DNA of 64,000 nt. Origin: Streptomyces capitiformicae. GTDB lineage: Bacteria; Actinomycetota; Actinomycetes; Streptomycetales; Streptomycetaceae. Location: the NCBI RefSeq assembly GCF_002214185.1, contig NZ_CP022161.1, forward strand, positions 3,533,767 to 3,597,766, in the 5' to 3' direction. Below are positions 35,187-43,367 of this stretch, piece after piece. How positions within the stretch are numbered: position 1 is the first letter of the stretch; each line of letters starts with the position of its first letter. The translations under genes were made by a program, and so were the position numbers. A model generated the notes under the pieces. That model was given only the letters and a program-made list of their open reading frames with translations, had not been told where the DNA came from and made no database searches.

Positions 35187-35537
35187 TCAGCGCGCCACCG
35201 GCGCCCCCGTCGCCGTATACGTCCGCCGCAGGAACCGCATCAGCGCCTTCGTGTCGAACTGCATCACCTCGACACCCTGGGCGGAGTGGAACTCCATGAC
35301 GGCCTGGACGCGACCGCAGGGCCAGATGCTCACGGGTCCGGCGCTGGAGGGGGCGCGCAGGCCGCGTTCGAGGAGGTCGCGGGGGAAGGTCCACTCGTGC
35401 GGGCCGGGGAGATCGACGTGGACGGCGGACGGGGCGTCGTCGGGGTCGTAGCGGAGGAGGACCGGCACGGTGTCCCGGTCCTCGGGGGAGTCGGTGACGA
35501 CATGAGCCCGGGCGAACTGCTCCACGGTGACAGACAT
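35187..35537 (-). CDS. ssgE: SsgA-like sporulation/cell-division regulator, probable SsgE
   Basis: 116 residues, a complete SALP: VPVLLRYDPDDAPSAVHVDLPG, WTFPRDLLERGLRAPSSAGPVSIWPC and the conserved C-terminus FDTKALMRFLRRTY. These proteins guide peptidoglycan synthesis and autolysis during septation and spore release. I recall that in S. coelicolor ssgE neighbours a pair of penicillin-binding proteins, and such a pair lies 8 kb downstream, hence the symbol; the sequence alone does not decide which SALP it is. ATG 35537 with GAGGAG upstream. Confidence 0.75.
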   Translation of the reverse strand: MSVTVEQFARAHVVTDSPEDRDTVPVLLRYDPDDAPSAVHVDLPGPHEWTFPRDLLERGLRAPSSAGPVSIWPCGRVQAVMEFHSAQGVEVMQFDTKALMRFLRRTYTATGAPVAR

Positions 35538-35641
35538 CGGTCGACTCCTCACGTCGAGTAACCGAAACGGAAGCTGTGAATCCACTGTCCACTGCCTCTC
35601 CAATGTCGCACATTTCGTGTGTCGCGCACTGGGGCAACCTC

Positions 35642-35671
35642 TTCGCTAATCGGCCCGTTCGCTAATCGGCC
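35642..35671. repeat. 16-bp-spaced direct repeat
   Basis: TTCGCTAATCGGCC occurs at 35642 and again at 35658, immediately upstream of the Nur-like box. Confidence 0.75.
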
Positions 35672-35682
35672 GAGAGACGCTC

Positions 35683-35699
35683 TTGCAAGAGGGTCGCAA
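35683..35699 (+). promoter_or_regulatory. Nur-like operator upstream of the ECF importer
   Basis: TTGCAA-GAGGG-TCGCAA fits the Streptomyces nickel-repressor consensus tTGCaa-N5-ttGCAA with one deviation. A -10-like TATCAT lies at 35708, so the box would cover the -35 region. Nur is a Fur-family repressor that represses nickel uptake when Ni is present. Inference from motif match. Confidence 0.65.
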
Positions 35700-35755
35700 T
35701 AAGGCTCTATCATCGTAAGGTTCCAGCCATCCGCGTACCGAAGGCGAGCCCTCGT

Positions 35756-36814
35756 ATGCACGTCCCCGACGGATTCATCAACGCCCCCGTCTCGGCGGTC
35801 GCCGGAGTCGTCGCCGCCGGTGCGGTCGCCGTCAGCCTGCGTGGGGCCCGGCGTGAGCTGGACGAGAGGACGGCGCCGCTCGCCGGGCTCGTCGCCGCGT
35901 TCATCTTCGCCGTGCAGATGCTGAACTTCCCCGTCGCCGCCGGGACCAGCGGACATCTGCTCGGCGGGGCGCTGGCCGCGATACTCGTGGGCCCCTACAC
36001 AGGGGTCCTGTGCGTGTCCGTGGTGCTGCTGATGCAGGGCATCCTCTTCGCGGACGGCGGCCTCACCGCCCTCGGTGTGAACATCAGCATCATGGCGGTC
36101 GTGACGGTCGTCGTCGCGTACGCCGTGTTCCGGGGGCTCGTGAAGGTGCTGCCGAAGAAGCGGCCCTCCGTGACCGCCTCCGCCTTCGTCGCCGCCCTGA
36201 TCTCCGTGCCCACCGCGGCCGCCGTCTTCACCCTGGCCTACGCGATCGGCGGCACCACCGACGTACCGATCGGCTCGGTCCTCACCGCCATGGTCGGCGT
36301 CCACACCCTCATCGGCATGGGCGAGGCCGCGATCACCGCCCTCACCGTCGGCGCCGTCATCGCCGTACGCCCGGATCTGGTGTACGGGGCCCGCGGCCTG
36401 ACCGCTCCGCTGAAGCTCCGCGTGAACGGCGAGCTCGTCGACGCGCCCGCCGCCCAGCCGGAGCCGGTGGCCGTCGCCGCCGGCTCGCCCCGCAAGTTCG
36501 TCCTCGCCGGGCTCGGCGTCTCCCTCCTCCTCGCCGGCGTCGTCAGCTTCTACGCCTCCGCCGACCCGGACGGTCTGGAGAAGGTCGCCGCCGACAAGGG
36601 CATCGACGCCAAGGTCGAGGACCACGCCGCCGCGGACTCCCCGCTCGCCGACTACGGCGTCGAGGGCCTCACCAACGCCCGTCTCTCCGGCGGTCTCGCG
36701 GGCGTGATCGGTGTCGGCGTCACGGTCGTCGCCGGGACCGGTGTCTTCTGGGCCGTACGCAAGCGGCGTACCGGCGAGGACTGCTCCCCCACGTCCGTTC
36801 CCGAGAAGGTCTGA
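35756..36814 (+). CDS. ECF nickel/cobalt transporter, fused CbiM/NikM and PDGLE (NikN) protein
   Basis: 352 residues. The first 220 residues are the substrate-binding membrane protein CbiM/NikM: the N-terminus MHVPDGFINAPVS has the metal-liganding His2 and Asp, followed by several membrane segments with HLLGGALAAILVGPYTG and MGVH-type motifs. The C-terminal part is the NikN/CbiN-like module with SADPDGLEKVA and two helices. Fusion of M and N is typical of nickel NikMN proteins. With the T and A components following, this is a complete ECF importer for Ni2+ or Co2+. Preceded by a Nur-like box, supporting nickel. Confidence 0.9.
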   Translation: MHVPDGFINAPVSAVAGVVAAGAVAVSLRGARRELDERTAPLAGLVAAFIFAVQMLNFPVAAGTSGHLLGGALAAILVGPYTGVLCVSVVLLMQGILFADGGLTALGVNISIMAVVTVVVAYAVFRGLVKVLPKKRPSVTASAFVAALISVPTAAAVFTLAYAIGGTTDVPIGSVLTAMVGVHTLIGMGEAAITALTVGAVIAVRPDLVYGARGLTAPLKLRVNGELVDAPAAQPEPVAVAAGSPRKFVLAGLGVSLLLAGVVSFYASADPDGLEKVAADKGIDAKVEDHAAADSPLADYGVEGLTNARLSGGLAGVIGVGVTVVAGTGVFWAVRKRRTGEDCSPTSVPEKV

Positions 36815-36815
36815 C

Positions 36816-37577
36816 ATGGGCGCCGGCCACGCCCACAAGCTCTACCGGCACGCGCACTCGCCCGTGCACGCCCTGCCGCCGCACACCAAACTCGCGGCCG
36901 TCTTCGCCTTCGTGGTGGTCGTGGTGTCGACGCCACGGGAGGCGATGTGGGCGTTCGGGCTGTACGCCGTGCTGCTCGGCGTGGTCGCGTCCGTGGCCCG
37001 CGTGCCCGCCGGGTTTGTGCTGCGGCGGCTGCTGATCGAGATCCCGTTCGTCGCGTTCGCCGTGCTGATGCCGTTCGTGGCGCAGGGCGAACGGGTCGAG
37101 GTTCTGGGGATGTCACTGAGCGTCAGCGGGCTGTGGGGCGCCTGGAACGTCCTCGCCAAGGGCACGCTCGGCGTCGCCGCCTCCGTCCTCCTCGCCGCCA
37201 CCACCGAGCTGCGGGAGCTTCTGCTGGGCCTGCAACGGCTCAAACTCCCGCCGCTGCTCGTCCAGATCGCCTCCTTCATGATCCGGTACGGGGACGTCAT
37301 CACCGAGGAGATGCGGCGGATGCGGATCGCGCGGGAGTCGCGTGGGTTCGAGGCGAGCGGCGTACGGCACTGGGGTGTGCTCGCCAAGTCCGCCGGGGCG
37401 CTCTTCATCCGCTCCTACGAGCGGGGCGAGCGCGTCCATCTGGCCATGATCAGCCGGGGGTACGCGGGCAGTATGCCCGTCATCGACGAGGTGACCGCGT
37501 CCCGGGCGCAGTGGTCGTACGCCTTCGTGCTCCCGTTCGCCGCGCTCGTCGTATGTCTGCTGGGATGGAAACTGTGA
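36816..37577 (+). CDS. ECF transporter T component (CbiQ/NikQ)
   Basis: 253 residues. Begins MGAGHAHKLYRHAHSPVHALPPHTKL, with several His residues that may handle metal, then four to five membrane helices and the ECF coupling motifs (RGFEASG and ERGERVHLAMISRGYAG contain the Ala-Arg-Gly signatures). It transmits ATP hydrolysis to the S component. It starts one base after the NikMN stop and its end overlaps the ATPase gene. Confidence 0.92.
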   Translation: MGAGHAHKLYRHAHSPVHALPPHTKLAAVFAFVVVVVSTPREAMWAFGLYAVLLGVVASVARVPAGFVLRRLLIEIPFVAFAVLMPFVAQGERVEVLGMSLSVSGLWGAWNVLAKGTLGVAASVLLAATTELRELLLGLQRLKLPPLLVQIASFMIRYGDVITEEMRRMRIARESRGFEASGVRHWGVLAKSAGALFIRSYERGERVHLAMISRGYAGSMPVIDEVTASRAQWSYAFVLPFAALVVCLLGWKL

Positions 37578-38368
37578 CCACCTCCATGGACCCTGTGGGC
37601 TCCGCTACGGATACTGCGGCCCCGTCACTCGAAGTCGCCGGGCTCGCCTTCGCCTACCCCGACGGCCACCAGGCCCTCTTCGGCGTCGACTTCAGCATCG
37701 GCCGGGGCGAGCGGGTCGCGCTGCTCGGGCCGAACGGCGCCGGCAAAACCACCCTCGTGCTGCACCTCAACGGCATCCTCACCGGGGGCGCCGGGACCGT
37801 CACCGTCGCCGGACTGCCGGTCGGCAAGCGGCACATGGCCGAGATCCGGCGCAAGGTCGGCATCGTCTTCCAGGACCCCGACGACCAGCTCTTCATGCCG
37901 ACGGTGCGCGAGGACGTCGCCTTCGGACCGGCCGCGGCGGGGATCAAGGGCGCCGAACTGGCGGCCCGGGTGGACAAGGCCCTCGAACAGGTCGGCATGG
38001 CGGAGTTCAAGGAACGGCCGCCGCACCACCTCTCCTTCGGCCAGCGGCGTCGCGTCGCCGTGGCCACCGTGCTCGCCATGGAGCCGGAGATCCTCGTCCT
38101 CGACGAGCCGTCCTCCAACCTCGACCCCGCCTCGCGGCGCGAACTCGCCGACATCCTGCGGTCGTTGGACGTCACCGTCCTCATGGTCACGCACGACCTG
38201 CCGTACGCCCTGGAGCTGTGCCCGCGTTCGCTGATCCTGAGCGAGGGGGTGATCGCGGCCGACGGGGCGACCGGCGCGCTGCTGGGGGACGACGAGTTGA
38301 TGCGGGCCCACCGGCTGGAGCTGCCCTTCGGGTTCGACCCGCGATCCGTCCCGGCGGTCGAGCGGTGA
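37574..38368 (+). CDS. ECF transporter ATP-binding protein (CbiO/NikO)
   Basis: About 264 residues. Walker A GPNGAGKTT, Q-loop VFQDPDDQLF (the ECF-specific DPDDQ), signature LSFGQRRRVAVATVLAMEP and Walker B ILVLDEPSSNLD are all present, then the H-loop VTHDL. Powers metal import with the preceding two proteins. GTG 37574 overlaps the NikQ stop (GTGA); an ATG at 37565 gives three extra residues. Confidence 0.92.
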   Translation: MTTSMDPVGSATDTAAPSLEVAGLAFAYPDGHQALFGVDFSIGRGERVALLGPNGAGKTTLVLHLNGILTGGAGTVTVAGLPVGKRHMAEIRRKVGIVFQDPDDQLFMPTVREDVAFGPAAAGIKGAELAARVDKALEQVGMAEFKERPPHHLSFGQRRRVAVATVLAMEPEILVLDEPSSNLDPASRRELADILRSLDVTVLMVTHDLPYALELCPRSLILSEGVIAADGATGALLGDDELMRAHRLELPFGFDPRSVPAVER

Positions 38369-38373
38369 CCTTG

Positions 38374-38453
38374 GGTTACCTATGGTTGCTACCCCTCGGT
38401 AACCGGGGAGTTCCTACCGACCGGTATCTTGTGCGCGATGTATTCGTGCGCAC
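38374..38453. promoter_or_regulatory. Dyads upstream of ohr
   Basis: GGTTACC (38374) and GGTAACC (38398) form one inverted repeat; GTGCGC (38431) and GCGCAC (38448) form another, close to the start at 38476. Either could be an OhrR or other redox operator; neither is a textbook match. Confidence 0.35.
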
Positions 38454-38475
38454 TTGATATGGGGGAGGCCGCTTC

Positions 38476-38937
38476 ATGACCGACGACGCCGCAGACGACA
38501 CGGCCGCTGCTGACACTCGACCTACGAAGATCATGTACGTCGCCGAGGCCACCGCGCACGGCGGCCGGGACGGGTACATCACCAGCCAGGACGGTCAGAT
38601 CGACCTCAAGGTCGCGATGCCACCCCAGCTGGGCGGCGACGGTGACGGCACCAATCCCGAGCAGCTGTTCGCCGCCGGGTACAGCTCCTGCTTCCACAAC
38701 GCGCTCGTGCTCGTCGGCCGCCGTGAGGGCTACGACCTCACCGGCTCCACCGTCGCCGCCAAGGTCGGCATCGGCCCCAACAAGCAGCGTGGCTACGGCC
38801 TCGCGGTCGCCCTCAGCGTCTCCCTCCCGGTCGTCGACCAGGCCATCGCGACCAGGCTGGTGGACGCGGCCCACCAGGTCTGCCCGTACTCGAACGCGAC
38901 CCGGAACAACATCGACGTCTCGATCCTGCTGGGCTGA
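38476..38937 (+). CDS. Organic hydroperoxide resistance protein (Ohr/OsmC)
   Basis: 153 residues with an acidic N-terminal extension. NPEQLFAAGYSSCFHNAL carries the peroxidatic Cys, and VCPYSNATRNNIDV the resolving Cys, both as in Ohr; TITSxDG-like strand (GYITSQDGQIDLKVAMPPQLGG) precedes. Reduces organic hydroperoxides via a thiol cycle. ATG 38476 with GGGGGAGG upstream. The stop lies inside a 14-bp tandem repeat. The dyads upstream may be its operator. Confidence 0.9.
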   Translation: MTDDAADDTAAADTRPTKIMYVAEATAHGGRDGYITSQDGQIDLKVAMPPQLGGDGDGTNPEQLFAAGYSSCFHNALVLVGRREGYDLTGSTVAAKVGIGPNKQRGYGLAVALSVSLPVVDQAIATRLVDAAHQVCPYSNATRNNIDVSILLG

Positions 38938-38964
38938 TCCTGCTGGGCTGATCCTGCCGGGCTG
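38923..38964. repeat. 14-bp tandem repeat at the ohr stop
   Basis: ATCCTGCTGGGCTG is present three times (third copy with a T-to-C change). The ohr stop TGA lies at the junction of the first two copies, and because 14 is not a multiple of three the stop is unaffected by later copies. Confidence 0.85.
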
Positions 38965-39040
38965 AGGAATCCCTGCCTTCGGCCGCGCGTTGCACCCATG
39001 GCCGTAAGCGGCGGTGGATGAACGAACAGGGAGCGCGGGC

Positions 39041-40219
39041 GTGGACGTGAACGGCGTGGTGGCCGAGGGCTTCGAGCCGGTCAGGGAGGCGTTCGTACGC
39101 AACTTCGACACGCTCGGCGAGCGGGGCGCGGCGGTCGTCGTCCACCGGCACGGCCGCAAGGTCGTCGACCTCTGGGCCGGCACCCAGGACGTCGACGGCA
39201 CGGACGGGGACCAGCCCTGGCGGCACGGCACCGCCCAGATCATGCGCTCGGCCACGAAAGGCGTCGCCGCCGCCGTCCCGCTGATGCTGGCCGAGCGCGG
39301 CGAGCTGGACCTGGACGCGCCGGTGGGCCGGTACTGGCCGGAGTTCAAGGCGCACGGCAAGGACCGGGTGCTGGTGAGGCATGTGCTGAACCACCGGGCC
39401 GGGCTCCCGGTCCTCGACCGCCCTCTCACTCCCGACGAGGCGCTCGACCCGCGCCGGGGCCCCGAGGCCGTCGCCGCGCAGGCCCCCGCGTGGGAGCCCG
39501 GCACCGACCACGGCTACCACCCGCTGACGTACGGCTGGATGCTGGACGAGTTGGTGCGGCGCGTGACGGGCCGGGGCACGGGGGAGTGGATCGCGGCGGA
39601 GATCGCCGCCCCGCTGGGTCTCGACCTGTGGCTGGGGCTGCCGGAGGCCGTCGCGGCGGAGGGCAGGGTGGGGCGCGCGGGGCGTCTGGAGGCGGCGCCC
39701 GAGCCCGCCGGGGCGCTGCGCGTCCGCGCCAAGCGCTCCGTCACCGAGGCCTACGACAACCCCGACTCCCTCACCCGCCGCGCCTTCGCCGCGATCAGTC
39801 CGTTCCCCGAGCAGAACGACCCCGCGTACCGCGCGTCCGCCCTCCCCGCGACGAACGGCATCGCCACGGCGAACGGCCTGGCCCGCTTCTACGCGGCGCT
39901 GATCGGGGAGGTCGACGGGGTGAGGCTGTTCGGTCCGGCGACCATGGAGGCGGCCCGGGCGGAGGAGTCGGCGGGCCCCGACCGCACCCTCGTCATCAAC
40001 ACCCGCTTCGGCCTCGGCTACATGCTCCACGGCACCGCGTCACCTCTCCTGGCCCCCGGCTCCTTCGGCCACCCCGGCCGAGGCGGCCCCCTCGGCTTCG
40101 CCGACCCCGAGTCCGGCATCGCGTTCGCGTACATGACGAACGGCTACCGCAAAACGGTGACGGCGGACCCGAGGGCACAGGCGCTGGTACGGGCGGTACG
40201 AGGTGCGTTGCGCCCTTGA
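39041..40219 (+). CDS. Serine hydrolase, beta-lactamase/EstB-like family
   Basis: About 392 residues. RSATKGVAAAVPLMLAERG has the SxxK catalytic motif, VRHVLNHRAGLP is the conserved block, and YHPLTYGWMLDELV supplies the Tyr-x-x motif; the C-terminal FGHPGRGGPLGFADP is the GHP-G loop. Esterases and penicillin-binding-like hydrolases of family S12 have this set. No signal peptide, so likely cytosolic. Start GTG 39041 has AGGGAG upstream; GTG 39014 is an alternative. Confidence 0.9.
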   Translation: MDVNGVVAEGFEPVREAFVRNFDTLGERGAAVVVHRHGRKVVDLWAGTQDVDGTDGDQPWRHGTAQIMRSATKGVAAAVPLMLAERGELDLDAPVGRYWPEFKAHGKDRVLVRHVLNHRAGLPVLDRPLTPDEALDPRRGPEAVAAQAPAWEPGTDHGYHPLTYGWMLDELVRRVTGRGTGEWIAAEIAAPLGLDLWLGLPEAVAAEGRVGRAGRLEAAPEPAGALRVRAKRSVTEAYDNPDSLTRRAFAAISPFPEQNDPAYRASALPATNGIATANGLARFYAALIGEVDGVRLFGPATMEAARAEESAGPDRTLVINTRFGLGYMLHGTASPLLAPGSFGHPGRGGPLGFADPESGIAFAYMTNGYRKTVTADPRAQALVRAVRGALRP

Positions 40220-40236
40220 CCGGGGGTCCGCCCGAG

Positions 40237-40495
40237 GCTTTTGAGGGGCGCGGCGAACTGCGCGAGCACCCGCGGAGCGAAGGGCACCCGGAGCCCGTGC
40301 CGGTCAGGGCGGGGTCTCCGGCGCGAGCAGGGTGCCGCTGCGCCCACCCGTGCCGCCCCAGCGGCACGATTGCCCGCAGCTACGACGGGTGGGTGGGCTG
40401 CCGCCCCGGCGGTGTGGCTGGCCGCGGCTGCGTCGGGTGGGAGGGCTGCTGCTCCAGTGGCACGACTGCCCGCAGCTGGGTTGGTGCGGCGGGCG
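40237..40495. repeat. Repeat-rich intergenic region, half copy H
   Basis: The 40220-40517 interval has no gene. It begins with the half element GGGGCGCGGCGAACTGCGCGAGCA of the dispersed family, then contains GCGGCACGATTGCCCGCAGCTA and, 86 bases on, GTGGCACGACTGCCCGCAGCTG, near-duplicates of each other. Confidence 0.55.
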
Positions 40496-40517
40496 GTCGT
40501 GACAGCCGGGACCTGAC

Positions 40518-40793
40518 TCAGAGGGCTATCGGGTGGGACGTGCGGCCCGATGCCTCGTCTATTTCGTCGTGGGCCTTGGTGAGGAGCTTCATGGCGAGCT
40601 CGTTCAAGGCCCGGGCACCTGCTATTTCCTCGCCGACCCGGGGCTGATTCGAGTCGGTGTGGTGGCGGCTGGCGTAGCCGTTGGCCCGTACCTCTTTCCC
40701 GTCGGGGAGCCGTACGAGGGCCGCCGCCCGTGTGCGCTGATCGTCCTCCTGGAATTCCAGCTCTACATGCCATCCGACAGCGGTGTGCATCAT
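40518..40793 (-). CDS. DUF1876 domain-containing protein
   Basis: 91 residues. GWHVELEFQEDDQRTRAAALVRLPDGKEVRANGYASRHHTDSNQPRVGEEIAGARALNELAMKLL matches the small dsRBD-like DUF1876 family of Streptomyces. GGAGGTGATCG ahead of ATG 40793 decides the start. Usually found as several paralogs per genome; function unknown. Confidence 0.9.
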   Translation of the reverse strand: MMHTAVGWHVELEFQEDDQRTRAAALVRLPDGKEVRANGYASRHHTDSNQPRVGEEIAGARALNELAMKLLTKAHDEIDEASGRTSHPIAL

Positions 40794-40948
40794 GACGATC
40801 ACCTCCGGAACCGCTGCTTCCAGAGTGCTCCTCCACGCCCGCCGATGCACGGCCTGAGCCGAACTGGCCCAGGAGAGAACCGGCTCCGCCGATCGCGATC
40901 GTCATGAAATGACAGTTGGGTCGCCGTAGCGCCGCGCCAGGGTGGCCC

Positions 40949-41794
40949 CTATCCGGTCCGCAGCATCAGCCCGATCCCCACCACCAGCAGCCCCGCCGCC
41001 ACCATGCGTGGGGTCCCGAACCGCTCCTTGAAGAACACCGCCCCGATCGCCGCCCCGACGATGATCGACGACTCCCGCAGCGCCGCGATCGGCGCCAGTT
41101 CCGCCTTCGTCTGGGCCCACAGGACCCCGCCGTACGCGGCCACGGACAGCATGGCGCCCAGCAGACCCAGGCCGGCGTACGGGCGGAGCAGCGGGACCGT
41201 CTGCCCGCGCCAGCGCCAGATCGCGTACGCCGGGAGCACCACCCCCTGCACCGCCATCAGCCAGGCGATGTAGCCCAACGAGGACCCCGAGGCCCTTACG
41301 CCCAGGCCGTCCACCACCGTGTACGCCGCGATCGACAGGCCCGTGGCCAGCGCCGCCCCGATCGCCGCCCAGTGCGGCCGGCTTCCGCGCAGGCCCCACA
41401 GTGCGACCCCGGTCAGCCCGGCGCAGCTCAGCAGGATGCCGGCCGCCGCCCAGCCGTTCGGCACCTCATGTGCGAAGACGGCGGCGAGGACGGTGACGAC
41501 GAGGGGGGCGGAGCCGCGTGCGAGCGGGTACGCCTGGCCGAAGTCGCCCAGCTTGAAGGACGTCATCAGCAGTACGTAGTAGAGGAGATGGATCACCACC
41601 GAGGCGATCAGGTACGGCCACGCGTCGGGATGCGGGACCGGTACGAACGGCAGCGCCGCGAAACCGATCAGCGCGCCGCCGCCGGATATCAGCGTGAAAC
41701 CGACCAGCTTGTCCGTGATCTTGTGGGCTATCGCGTTCCAGCTGGCGTGGGTGACCGCGGCGAGCAGCACCGCCACGGTGACCAGCGGCGTCAC
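40949..41794 (-). CDS. EamA family (DMT) transporter
   Basis: 281 residues with about ten hydrophobic segments arranged as two EamA repeats (first: AVTHASWNAIAHK, second: VAAYGGVLWAQTKAELAPIAALRESSIIVGAAIGAVFFKERF). A drug/metabolite exporter of the plasma membrane with unknown substrate. GTG at 41794 overlaps the YbaK stop (GTGA), so the two are co-translated. Confidence 0.9.
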   Translation of the reverse strand: MTPLVTVAVLLAAVTHASWNAIAHKITDKLVGFTLISGGGALIGFAALPFVPVPHPDAWPYLIASVVIHLLYYVLLMTSFKLGDFGQAYPLARGSAPLVVTVLAAVFAHEVPNGWAAAGILLSCAGLTGVALWGLRGSRPHWAAIGAALATGLSIAAYTVVDGLGVRASGSSLGYIAWLMAVQGVVLPAYAIWRWRGQTVPLLRPYAGLGLLGAMLSVAAYGGVLWAQTKAELAPIAALRESSIIVGAAIGAVFFKERFGTPRMVAAGLLVVGIGLMLRTG

Positions 41795-42306
41795 ACGCCG
41801 CCCTGCTCGCGCACGTCCACCAGGGTGGCGCCGGCGTGGGCGATCAGCGTCTTGGGGTCCATGGGGAAGACGGTGTACGGCGTGCCGGCCGCGGCCCAGA
41901 CGATGGTGTGGTCGAGCAGGGAACGGTCGGCGAGTACGCGCGTCCTGGTCCGGTGCCCGAAGGGCGGGACGCCGCCGATGGCGTACCCCGTGGTCTCCCG
42001 TACGACGTCGGCCTTGGCCCGGGTGACCTTCTCAGCGCCCAGTTCCTGCCGGACCAGCTCTACGTCGACCCTGGACGCGCCGTCCATGAGGACCAGTACG
42101 GGAACGCCGTCCGCGGCGAAGATCAGGGACTTGCAGATCTCGCTCAGCTCGCAGCCGAGCGCTGCGGCGGCCTCGGCGGCGGTGCGGGTCGCTTCCGGGA
42201 AGCGGCGGATCTCGGCGTGCAGTTCGGCGAGGCCCAGCGTGGCGAGTGCCTCGGCGAAACGGGGGTGGGCTCCGGAACCGTCGGTGTCCTGCGCGGCGTT
42301 CGTCAT
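41791..42306 (-). CDS. YbaK/EbsC family aminoacyl-tRNA deacylase
   Basis: 171 residues. The ALGCELSEICKSLIFAADGVPVLVLMDGASRVDVELVRQELGAEKVTRAKADVVRETTGYAIGGVPPFGH stretch contains the catalytic Lys and GxxPFGH motif of the YbaK/ProX hydrolase fold, which clears mischarged tRNAs (Cys-tRNA-Pro, Ala-tRNA-Pro). ATG 42306. Upstream is a repeat-rich gap and then the divergent hydrolase at 42720. Confidence 0.93.
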   Translation of the reverse strand: MTNAAQDTDGSGAHPRFAEALATLGLAELHAEIRRFPEATRTAAEAAAALGCELSEICKSLIFAADGVPVLVLMDGASRVDVELVRQELGAEKVTRAKADVVRETTGYAIGGVPPFGHRTRTRVLADRSLLDHTIVWAAAGTPYTVFPMDPKTLIAHAGATLVDVREQGGV

Positions 42307-42440
42307 GCGGGCACGCTAGCGGTGTGTGTACGGCCCACGCGACCAGATTGTCCCGCCCCCGCCGCCCCTACCCGTCTCATCCCCCAGGGGCTGCGCCTGC
42401 GCCCCTTCAACCCCCGCGAAAGAGCTCTGTCCAGTCGGTG

Positions 42441-42566
42441 CGTTGGCGACTGCGGGTGGGTGGGGGCTTGTCGCGCCCACGCGGCGGAGCCGCAGATGTC
42501 ACAGCCCCGCGCCCCTTCAGGGGCGCGGGGAACTGCGCGAGCAACCAACGACAACCCGCACCCGCC
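42441..42566. repeat. Dispersed intergenic repeat, copy B
   Basis: Contains GACTGCGGGTGGGTGGGGGCTTGTCGCGC, a GCGGCGGAGCCGC inner palindrome, CCCCGCGCCCCTTCAGGGGCGCGGGG (42505-42530) and GAACTGCGCGAGCAACC. It is in the 42307-42719 gap between the divergent YbaK and hydrolase genes; no gene is seen there. Confidence 0.8.
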
Positions 42567-42719
42567 ATACAACCCGCACCCCCGAGCTCTTAGGCGAAGC
42601 GGGGTCGAAGGGGCAGCAGCCCCTGGGGATGGGACGGGTAGGGGCGGCGGGGGCGAGAAAGCTTCCAGGTACAGAGACGGCACTGGACCCGTGTGATCGG
42701 TTTCGTTGACGATCGGGGG

Positions 42720-43355
42720 ATGACAGAGACTTCGCCGAGATCGGCAGAAAACGGCCGTGCCTTCTTGATTCTGCACGGCTGGCAGAATCATCGTCCCGTC
42801 GGTCACTGGCAGTACTGGCTCGCCGATCGCCTCACCGACCTGGGCCACGAGGTCGCGTACCCGCAGTTGCCGGAGCCGGACGACCCGGACCTGGAGCGCT
42901 GGCTGGCGGAACTGGACGCGCTGCTGGGGGAGTTGGCGGGAAGACGGGTCACCGTCGTCTGCCACAGCCTGGCCTGTCTGCTGTGGCTGCACGCGGTGGC
43001 CCGGGACGACGTACTGTCCGACCCCGTGGACCGGGTTCTTCTCGTCGCCCCGCCGTCCCCGGAGTTCGCCCGGGAGCACGAGGAGATCGCCGAGTTCGCC
43101 CCGCCGCCGCTCGCGCCCGAGCGGCTGGCCGCGGCCGCCTCGTACACCCGGCTCGTCAGCAGTGACAACGACCCGTACTGCCCACAGGGCGCGACCACGG
43201 CGTACGCCGAACCGCTCGCCCTGCCCGCCGACGTACTCACGGGCGAGGCCCACCTCAACCCCGACTCGGGCTACGGTTCCTGGCCGTCGATGCTCGACTG
43301 GTGCCTGGACCCGTCGCCGGAGTCGTACGAGAAGACGCCCCTCGCGCGCCGCTGA
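42720..43355 (+). CDS. RBBP9/YdeN-like alpha/beta hydrolase
   Basis: 211 residues. ILHGWQNHRPVGHWQYWLADRLTDLGHEVAYPQLPEPDDPDLERW is the N-terminal block; VVCHSLACLLWL carries the nucleophile (C-H-S-L-A), SSDNDPYCP supplies the acid region and LTGEAHLNPDSGYGSWP the His. RBBP9 family hydrolases are small serine hydrolases of unknown substrate. ATG 42720 is the first plausible start. Confidence 0.9.
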   Translation: MTETSPRSAENGRAFLILHGWQNHRPVGHWQYWLADRLTDLGHEVAYPQLPEPDDPDLERWLAELDALLGELAGRRVTVVCHSLACLLWLHAVARDDVLSDPVDRVLLVAPPSPEFAREHEEIAEFAPPPLAPERLAAAASYTRLVSSDNDPYCPQGATTAYAEPLALPADVLTGEAHLNPDSGYGSWPSMLDWCLDPSPESYEKTPLARR

Positions 43356-43367
43356 GCGTCAGCGGCG

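Noticed and set aside
35538..35755. Cobalamin riboswitch upstream of the CbiM-like gene
   Set aside because: No B12-box-like sequence was seen; the Nur-like box explains the region better.
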